From Datura wrightii (taxonomy: Eukaryota; Streptophyta; Magnoliopsida; Solanales; Solanaceae), in assembly GCA_035772735.1 (NCBI GenBank), contig JASDFA010000016.1:168583001-168647000 (forward strand): DNA of 64,000 nt. The letters run 5' to 3'. Shown here one piece after another: positions 57,061 through 64,000 of the stretch (its first letter is position 1; the number at the start of each line of letters is the position of its first letter). The translations under genes and the position numbers were made by a program. A model generated the notes under the pieces. It saw only the letters and a list, made by a program, of their open reading frames with translations. It was not told the DNA's origin and made no database searches.

Positions 57061-57342
57061 CCACTTTTTGTTAATTTTCATACCTCGAATTTTCCCTTGC
57101 GATTCCGTGCATATTTTCCTCCGTTTGATCTGAAATTCATCTCACTATACAAAATTGGTTAGAATTATAGGTTTCACTCTAAATAAAAAATAAAACAAAA
57201 ACAAAAACTAAAATTTTGTAGTAAATCAAGAAAAAGAAAAAGAAAAATCTATTTACACTTTACAAAATGGAAGAAAAAAAAATTTCACGGGTTGCCTCCC
57301 GTGCAGCGCCTGGTTTACCGTCGCGGCTTGACGTCGTTAAGC
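57061..57342 (-). other. E3 junction region: end of the pol frame without RT, RNase H or integrase
   Basis: Next to the protease stop, on minus, is a short stretch reading like the very end of an Athila polyprotein (DGKPGAAR.ATRE near 57285-57325; compare ATWEAAQG at 18265). An A-rich spacer (57175-57290 on +) follows. So the ~2.5-3 kb normally encoding RT, RNase H and integrase are missing between protease and this point. Confidence 0.6.
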
Positions 57343-57882
57343 TCAGTTGTCCTCTAGGGAGATGGACGATTTCTCTCGATCACCGTCCTCCTCCCAACAG
57401 TGCTTACACCGATCCGATGGTTTTCGCATTAACTCTTGTGAATCCTTAATCTGCTCATCATCACCTTGATCAATCACATTGATCACCGAGAGTTCTTCCT
57501 GTACCATCGGGAGCTTGGGTGCCTTGTACACATTGAACACCTCCACCTTGTCGTGTGCTTGCATTGTTAGCTGCCCCGTAGCTACGTCAATTAGTGCTTT
57601 CTCGGTCGCCAAGAAAGGACGTCCCAAAATAAATGGGACTTCCGCGTCTGGTTCAAAATCCAGCACGACAAAATCTATCGGGAAAATTAGGGAGCCAACT
57701 TGCACCAGAACGTCCTCCACAATGCCATCAGGTCTGGCTAAGGACCGATCCACCAATTGCAAGATTACTGTTATGGGTCTAGGACTCCCTAGACCCAACT
57801 TTCTAAATACCGATGAAGGCATCAAATTTATGCTCGCTCCCAAATCACACAATCCACGAGCTCGGATGCTCTGCCCTCTCAA
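57343..57882 (-). CDS. E3 aspartic protease (partial pol ORF)
   Basis: Retroviral-type aspartic protease that would process Gag. The active-site region reads LCDLGASINLMPSSVFRKLG (residues ~11-30), the form usual in Athila/Tat elements (D-L-G in place of D-[ST]-G). IVEDVLVQVGSLIFPIDFVV and VPFILGRPFLATEKALIDV follow; I-L-G-R-P-F is the second conserved motif. The frame is open for 179 codons but overlaps the end of the gag frame by ~38 bases in another phase. The usual linker before protease is missing, so a deletion joined gag to protease. Its tail (to 57343) is acidic and ends before any RT motif. It is unlikely to be made in its normal form. Confidence 0.82.
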   Translation of the reverse strand: MRGQSIRARGLCDLGASINLMPSSVFRKLGLGSPRPITVILQLVDRSLARPDGIVEDVLVQVGSLIFPIDFVVLDFEPDAEVPFILGRPFLATEKALIDVATGQLTMQAHDKVEVFNVYKAPKLPMVQEELSVINVIDQGDDEQIKDSQELMRKPSDRCKHCWEEDGDREKSSISLEDN

Positions 57883-59400
57883 CTTCTGCTGCTCCCGATT
57901 GTTGAGGTGGTCTTTCTGGTTCCACCTCTTTCAGCTGCAAACCACTCCTTGTGGTCACTGCATTCACCTGCTTGGGATTGGGATCTGTATCACTCGGAAG
58001 TCCTCCTCTAGGCCTTGTGTTTTGGGCTCCAGCAAATTTCCCAAATTGATATTCAAGTGCCTTGGTAGCTAACTGGTTGTTTTTCACTTCGGCTGCCAAT
58101 TTCACATAGTCAGCCTGCAATTGAGCTTGGTTAGCTATCATGGTCTTGAACATCTCCTCAATGCTGGGTGATGGTGGTGGAGGAGGTGCATTGTTGTTTC
58201 TGAATTGTGCTTGATAATTCTGCTGCCCTCCTTGGTTCCTTTGCACACCCTGACCTGAACTTTTCCCCTGACGGTTGTTGCTACCCCAGGAGAAATTAGG
58301 GTGATTCCTCCAATTGGAATTGTAGCTATTACCATACTGTTGGTGGTTCCTTTGTACATTACCCACAAAGTTTACCGAGTCAGGATTGGCTCCACAACAC
58401 TCAGCTGAGTGCTTACTGCTTCCACACACTTCACACCACATCTGCTGCACTGCATTAACTGGGGCTTGAGGCTGGTTCATTGTCATGTTACTGAAGTGGG
58501 TGTTAAGTTGATTTTGCAATGTAGCTATCTGTGCAGCAATAGCTATAAAGCCATCCACTTCTTGCACTCCTGCTGCTTTCCTTGTCCCGCCTCTTGATGA
58601 ATCAGCATTCCATTCCGGATTGCCCTGCGAAATACGGTTCAACAAGGTATACAGCTCCTCATAAGTTTTCTCCAGCGCTTGTCCTCCAGCTGCCGAGTCT
58701 AGCAATATTTTGGTGTGGGGTTACAAACCCTCTATAAAAGTGTGCACCAACACATCATTGGACTGATGATGATGAGGACAATACCGCAACATGGACTTAA
58801 ATCTCTCCCAGGCCTGATATAAATTCTCTCCCTCTCTCTGTTTGAAACTTAGAATTTGACTTCTAAGTCTTACTGTTTTACCGGAGGGAAAAACCGTATC
58901 AAGAATTTCCTTGCGAGATCATCCCACGTAGAAATAGAATTCGGTGGCTCAGCTTTCAACCACCTCTTGGCTTCTCCCAATAGTGAGAATGGGAACAATG
59001 TAAGCCGGACATAATCTAATGACACTCCAGCGAGAATGTAAGTGTCACTTATCTCCAAAAAATTTTGGAGATGCTGCTGTGGATCTTCATGAGGGAGACC
59101 GGTAAACTGCCCGCTAGTGTGTAGCAATTGCACCATATTCTACTTAAGTTCAAACCTCCCTCCTAGCTCTGGTTTGCGGATGCTAGATGTGACATTATTA
59201 GCATGCGGGATTGCCACCTCGTGAACTGGCCGAGCTGCTACTTCTTCGGGCGCTAAAACTTCCCGGACTACCGGTGGATTCTGTTGTTGCTCCATGATCG
59301 TTTGTCTGAGCAACTGCAGCTTTCTTTCTAGAGCTTCTCTCCATTTACTGTGAAATATTCTTTCTGGCTCTATATACGAGTCCACCAGCTCCTTGTCTCT
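57845..59400 (-). pseudogene. E3 gag pseudogene with CCHC-like knuckle
   Basis: Read right to left. The N-terminal part, from ~59400 with no ATG left, reads DSYIEPERIFHSKWREALER to an in-frame stop at 59140. The capsid core at 58870-59136 reads LQNFLEISDTYILAGVSLDY, then STWDDLARKFLIRFFP. One frameshift occurs at ~58885, then QREGENLYQAWERFKSMLRY (~58830) and a stop near 58720. The C-terminal half at 57845-58705 is open, with a zinc knuckle CEVCGSSKHSAECC near 58390-58435, a long Asn/Gln/Gly-rich tract (~58180-58380) and an MIANQAQLQADYVKLAAEVK coiled-coil-like run. The lesions (no start, two stops, one frameshift) contrast with the intact accessory ORF. Confidence 0.88.
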
Positions 59401-59515
59401 TGCCAGTGTTCAACAGAAATTAAGTCTGCAAAATACAGGCTAAGACCAAGTTTTCAACACTAAGAAAACAAAAATACAGTAAATTAACACTTAAAACAAA
59501 TTCACCAATTGCCAA

Positions 59516-59534
59516 GTCCCCGGCAACGGCGCCA
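59516..59534 (-). other. Primer binding site (tRNA-Asp type) of E3
   Basis: GTCCCCGGCAACGGCGCCA on + is TGGCGCCGTTGCCGGGGAC on minus, the canonical Athila/Tat primer site without mismatch. It stands six bases inside the 5' LTR. Confidence 0.95.
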
Positions 59535-60446
59535 AAAACTTGTTCAGTTGTTTGGGTTATATGGGGTATATAACTACACGCAAGTGCACGTGGTCGAACA
59601 AGTAGTAAAGTGGCTTTAGTAAGCCAAGTATCGATCCCACAGGGACTGTGATGAAGTGCAATATGTTCAAGTGTACTATATTTCGATTCTAAAAATGCAG
59701 ACAACAGTGTAACCGAAAGTTTGATATTTTGTTTTATATTTTTTATGCTAAATCTAAAATAACTATCTAATGTGAGTCTGAACTATGAATGAGAGCATGC
59801 TGAGGTTAAACGAACATGTAATGAAATTAATTATCGATATAATTTGGTTAGTCTTTTCTTCCAGTTTCTAGCCAAGAACAATTGCCAAGAGATTAAAACT
59901 CTCGTATTTAACCTCACTTAAGAATCATGAACCATCCACCTACATTTCTGTGATTAAATGCAATTCATGTTCTAGCCATACAAAACCGATTCTTAAATTG
60001 ACTAATACGACTTTCAGGTATATTTCTTTCCTGAAGGTAAATCAATTCCCAATTTTCCCAAACCAAGAAAAGATCATATCCTGTTAATTCACAACTTTCC
60101 AATTTCTTGCTCTCTCGAGTGAAACCGGACTTTTTAGATATACATTAATGTAGGCCACACATTAATGCAGTAAGAACAAGAATTAATAGAACAACATGGA
60201 AGAAAAGATGAAAAACCACTATGATCAACAATCCATTTCACTACAATTATTCATAACCTCAGCAAGAAGAGGATTTAGCCACTCATTTGTGGATTAAACA
60301 TCGTTAAATGAGTGTTAAACATACAAGCAATTGAATTCAAGAAGAAAGAAAGAGAGAAAAGCCCTGATATTTTTGTTCCCTCGACTGCCTGTAACCCACG
60401 TTCTTGCTCCACCAAGTTAGAATATTGAAAAATGAACATAAGTGTT

Positions 60447-60459
60447 CTATTTATACTAG
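60447..60459 (-). promoter_or_regulatory. TATA box of the E3 5' LTR (genomic transcript promoter)
   Basis: CTAGTATAAATAG on minus, identical to 52415-52427, ~30 bases downstream of the 60488-60529 hairpin. The full-length RNA would start near 60415. Confidence 0.72.
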
Positions 60460-60487
60460 TGGGAATTTTTTCCGGAATAACAAGCAA

Positions 60488-60529
60488 CGTGTCACGGAGT
60501 GTATCATGGAGCACTGCCTCCGTGACACG
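60488..60529. repeat. Hairpin in the E3 5' LTR U3
   Basis: CGTGTCACGGAG ... CTCCGTGACACG, 12-base perfect arms, 18-base loop. The loop differs from the 3' LTR copy at three or four bases while the arms are identical. Confidence 0.9.
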
Positions 60530-60963
60530 CTACGGACGTGGACCTTCACTGGAACTGGGGGTCCAGGAATTAAATCCCAATGTGGCACGACGTGCAACGC
60601 GGTGCCAAGCCACCGTGCCACGGACCTATCGCAAACCCACACTGCATTTGGGCTGAAAATTCCCATCCAGGCAGAAGGCCTCCGCGATGGCAACGTGACA
60701 CGGCTCCATCACGGAGCCCTTTTATTTTATGCTGTCCAATGTCTTGTCCTTTGCTCGCATCCAAGTCTAACCCCGATATCCTCCAACATGCATTTTAGCT
60801 TCCCCAAATTACATTTTACCTGCAAAACAATGCTAATCATGTTGGTTAGTATAAATTCAGATTTTATTACCAATTACATGAGAATGTATACACATTGATA
60901 GATAAACAAGGCTAAAATGGTACTTTTGAGTATCACTTGGGCATAAAAATTTGCCCAAGATCA

Positions 60964-60968
60964 GTTAG
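60964..60968. repeat. Target site duplication of E3, right copy (GTTAG)
   Basis: Identical to 51509-51513. Confidence 0.95.
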
Positions 60969-63038
60969 CAAGGTTGGCAGGCTCAGGTTGTGGAGGCCAC
61001 GGGCATGACCATGAGTCGTGGTCAGACCTCATGACTCGTGAGGTTCCCCATGGACTGCCTTGGAGGGTTGGCAAAGTTGGGAAGGGCAGTGAAGGCCACG
61101 GATGGTGACCACAAGTCATGGTTTGACCTCACCACTCGTAAGGTCACCGTAGGTTGGAGTGTATGGTTGGCTGGGGATTGAGGCAGTAGGGGTCACGGGT
61201 GGTGACCACGAGTCTTGGTCAGCCACCACGATTCATGTGGTCCCTCGTGGGATTCCCTAAGCTTGTTTGGTAGTAGATATCATGGATTTAGGCCACGAGT
61301 CATGCCTCCTAGTAATGACTCATGAGGTCCCTCGTGGGGACTGGAAACCAGAAATTTCTGCATTTTTAGTAAGGGTGTTCTCGTAATTCCTAAACTCCTA
61401 AGGCTTAAACCATTTCATGTTAAGGTATGAATAGGGTCTTTTAAGGGGGATTAGTCCATGTTAAGCCTCATTCATGCATGCAAGAGTATAGCGAGGAGTC
61501 TAGAAGGTGATTCAAGGGGTTCTTCCCTAATTTCTCTAAATTCCTTCTTGGGATTTCAAGGGAGATTAAGAATCAAGTGTTTCTAGGTATGTAAGGTCCT
61601 CAATGCGTGAATTCTTCCACACCCATGCTCCTACTCTATGATTTTTCTTACAATTTATCAAAAACTCATGGGGTTTTTTATTTGATTATATAAATTCCAA
61701 TGACTTATTTTGTGATTTTGAAATATTATCATAATCTATGGATTTTGATCATCCTTTGAGAATTAAATTGAATTACAATGTTGTTTTAGTTTGATTTTTT
61801 TTCTAAGAAATTGAGCTTATTTTTGCATGCCCCATGGTGAATTGAATTATGAGCTATTTTCTCATTTATGTTCTTTACGATCCCAACATGAATTATGTTT
61901 AAATTATGAATTTGTTTTGGTACCCATTTTAATTTTATGAAATTCAATCTATGCACATGATCCACAAGTATGTATGAATCTTATTATTCATGAATTATAT
62001 TTTATCCCACTCACGGGCCTCATGTCATTGCTAGTTCACATATGTTCAAGCATGTTTACGATTATCAGGATTTAACTAGCCCATGAAACTCATGTATGTA
62101 TTATTATGAGTACTACATATATTTTGGGAGTAGTATCGAACACTGAGTAGGTTCGAGGCTCAGGTTTATCCCCGAATCTCATGAACTACGTGCCACCGTA
62201 GGTATGTTGGGACCCCTTTAATGTTAGTCCCTAGCCCAAATGGCCCTTTTCATGGTGATATCACACTTTCATGGTTTTATCCTTTGCAAGGTACGAGCAC
62301 CCTCCTGACTCGAGTTACAAGTCGGGCTTCATGTGTGCTCATATGGGGATGTTGGTTAAGAGAATCTCCCGCTATTCCTCATGATTTATGCATGTTATGA
62401 TTATTTATGTTGGCTTAAGTCATGTTATGTAAATCGCTTCTATTATGATTATGTTTATTTTATGTTACGAATGTTTTGAAAACCTTAAGCCATATGATAT
62501 GTTGTTATGATTTATGATACGAGCATGACGTCTCACTCTTATGATCATTTATGAATTTGATATATGTTTTAAATGTCCGTTTTACTTACCTTGCACACTC
62601 AGTACATTCCATGTACTAACCGCATACTTTCTATGTTGTATTGTCTCATAATAGAGGTCCCAGCTCTCAGGCTCGTCCTAACCCGTAGCTGGATCCAGAC
62701 TTGCTCTCCGCCCATTTGGTGAGTCCTCATGTTCCGAGGGCTACATGTTCACACTCTATGTTATTTCTTCAGTTTCTGGATGTTGGATAAATTGGGGAAT
62801 TGTCCTATCAATCCTCCTTTCATGTTTAGAGGCTTATAAAACTACAAGACGTATTCTCCTATATTGTACAAGTCTAGTACTGCTTTTCCCTTATGCTATG
62901 TCATGATTACATTCTTTATGCTAAGTCTTCTTCTCATGTGATCGAGTTAGATGCATGCTCATACCATGGGTCGACTTGGGGTCTCTCGGGGCTCCTTGTC
63001 CCGTGTCTATGATCTGGGTGTATGTTTGGGTCCTGAAA
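60969..63038 (+). repeat. Remainder of the 5' LTR of chromovirus E4
   Basis: It continues the LTR cut at 51513. 'gaggccacgggcatgaccatgagtcgtggtcagacctca' aligns with ~36220-36260 of the reference LTR and the alignment goes on to the end (GGGTCCTGAAA, usual GGGTCGTGACA). Together with 51409-51513 it gives an LTR of ~2175 bp. CACGASTCGTG-type palindromes cluster at 61010-61330. Confidence 0.88.
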
Positions 63039-63042
63039 AACT

Positions 63043-63054
63043 TAGTATCAAAGC
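63043..63054 (+). other. Primer binding site of E4 (mutated)
   Basis: TAGTATCAAAGC aligns with TGGTATCAGAGC with two G-to-A changes, four bases after the LTR end. Confidence 0.82.
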
Positions 63055-63246
63055 CGTAGGTTCTGAAGTGTCCTAGGGATTCTGAAAGCCAGATTAGGTA
63101 GAGTCTTTTTCATGGGTGTGAAGCATGCCACACTTATGACGAATAGGCTACTAGGTGTTTAGGAAATGTTTCCTTCTTTCATGATCTATGTCCTGCGGTG
63201 AACTTCCTTTACTCTTCTAATTCGTACTATTCGCGTTTGTAGAATC

Positions 63247-64000
63247 ATGCCTCCACGTCAGGTAAATGCCAGGAGAAACGATAACGGTAATGATCATGAG
63301 GGTGCCCATGATGGTGAGCATCAACCAGCCCCACCCGTTCATGAGGAGAACGTACGAGAGCCAGCTGCTCACGCCGAGTTTAGGGCAGCGATTCAGATGC
63401 TGGCACAGGCCATGACTACCTAGGTCCAGAATCAGACAGTGGTGCATATCCCTCAGAAAGGGAATTAAGCGGCAGCTAGGGTAAGGGACTTCTTGAGAAT
63501 GAGCCCTTCGGAGTTCACGGGGTCGAAGGTAGACGAGGACTCACATGACTTTATTGAGGAAATTCTGAAGATCACCTAGGTTATGGGGGTGAATAATGGG
63601 GAATGCATTGATTTGACCTCCTATCAGCTTAAGAGGGTAGCACATATATGGTTCAAGCAACGAAAGGATGATAGGGCGGAGGGTGCAGGCCCGATAGGTT
63701 GGGATGAGTTTCACACCACGTTCATGGATCGGTTCTTCCCTCGGGAGATGAGGGAGCTTAAGCCGATCAAGTTTGTTAATCTAAAGTAGGGTAACATGTC
63801 GGTCCAGGAATATGCATTGGAGTTGACCCGATTATCCAAATATGCTCTGGAGTTGGTGGCGGATCAGTGGTTGGGTGAGCAGTGTAGTGCATGGAAAGCC
63901 GGTTACTTGGACAAGGATTGCCGGATTGCAATGCTTCACTAGGACATTAACTTTCCCCATATTGTTATGCATGTTCAACAGATGGAGTCGGTCAATAGGA
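63247..64000 (+). pseudogene. E4 gag pseudogene, runs off the window
   Basis: It starts MPPRQVNARRNDNGNDHEG at 63247, typical of chromovirus Gag N-termini. The capsid follows: FLRMSPSEFTGSKVDEDSHD at ~63490, VAHIWFKQRKDD and FHTTFMDRFFPREMRELK (63640-63760), MSVQEYALELTRLSKYALEL (~63800). In-frame stops lie near 63421, 63466, 63577, 63787 and 63940; several are TAG or TAA at positions that are Gln, Trp or similar in related copies. Nucleocapsid and pol lie beyond 64000. Confidence 0.87.

Larger units (their letters stand above)
51514..60963 (-). mobile_element. Complete non-autonomous Athila/Tat-like retrotransposon E3 (9450 bp) with accessory gene
   Basis: Minus orientation. Two LTRs differ by only a few percent by eye, with a perfect GTTAG target duplication, a tRNA-Asp primer site and a polypurine tract. 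Order along the element: LTR, primer site, broken gag, protease, [no RT, RNase H or integrase], a U3-like internal segment, a probable leader intron, an intact 406-codon ORF, ~1.8 kb non-coding, polypurine tract, LTR. The pol deletion means it must have been moved by another element's enzymes. It is the youngest insertion of the right-hand stack, sitting inside the 5' LTR of E4. Confidence 0.93.
59541..60963 (-). repeat. 5' LTR of E3 (1423 bp)
   Basis: On + it runs TGTTCAGTTGTTTGGG to ...TTTGCCCAAGATCA. Full-length match to 51514-52931 with scattered substitutions. It contains the hairpin 60488-60529 and the TATA box at 60447-60459. Confidence 0.95.

Noticed and set aside
57479..58072. 197-codon plus-strand frame
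   Set aside because: Antisense shadow of protease and the gag C-terminus of E3.

Overview
This window looks like a piece of heterochromatin from a flowering plant nuclear genome. It is most likely Solanaceae, inferred from the style of the retroelement families rather than from any host marker gene. It is almost entirely nested Ty3/gypsy LTR retrotransposons. I see no convincing host gene, no rRNA or tRNA gene and no CRISPR array. Two groups dominate. The first is chromovirus-like elements with a tRNA-iMet primer site (TGGTATCAGAGC), LTRs of about 2.0-2.7 kb, and a pol that ends in a chromodomain-like tail. The second is Athila/Tat-like elements with a tRNA-Asp type primer site (TGGCGCCGTTGCCGGGGA), LTRs of about 1.4-1.6 kb, and a long 3' region. 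Nearly every coding region is broken. One 406-codon ORF is intact.

Layout, left to right: (1) 1-9480, a chromovirus-like copy on + with nearly identical LTRs, no recognisable gag, protease or RT, and a degenerate integrase. (2) 9481-13440, AT-rich sequence plus a truncated minus-strand LTR. (3) 13441-20195, an Athila-like element on + without gag, followed by a chromovirus LTR scrap (20196-20466). (4) 20467-31028, an old reading frame of the 'putative plant transposon protein' type, split by a complete minus-strand chromovirus (20691-30083) with a perfect GATAG target duplication; Athila-type 3' non-coding DNA follows to about 32060. (5) 32061-38183, two chromovirus 3' halves lying head to head. 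(6) 38184-43258, an LTR fragment fused to a PR-RT-RH-IN pseudogene. (7) 43259-47996, a minus-strand Athila-like gag and LTR abutting a minus-strand chromovirus LTR. (8) 47997-64000, a four-level stack: an Athila-like gag-PR-RT on + is cut by a minus-strand LTR, which is cut by a + strand chromovirus (51409 to beyond 64000), whose 5' LTR is cut by a minus-strand Athila/Tat-like element (51514-60963, perfect GTTAG duplication).

The most interesting object is that last element. It has nearly identical LTRs, a damaged gag, a protease and no RT, RNase H or integrase. It carries an intact 406-codon accessory ORF in the position of the Athila env-like gene. Upstream of the ORF, in the same orientation, is a copy of the LTR's own U3 hairpin region, followed by a plausible GT-AG intron in the 5' leader. 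I read it as a non-autonomous element with a separately transcribed accessory gene. The interrupted frame at 20467-31028 appears to be a remote, dead relative of the same accessory gene.

All family assignments come from motif recognition by eye; no search was run.
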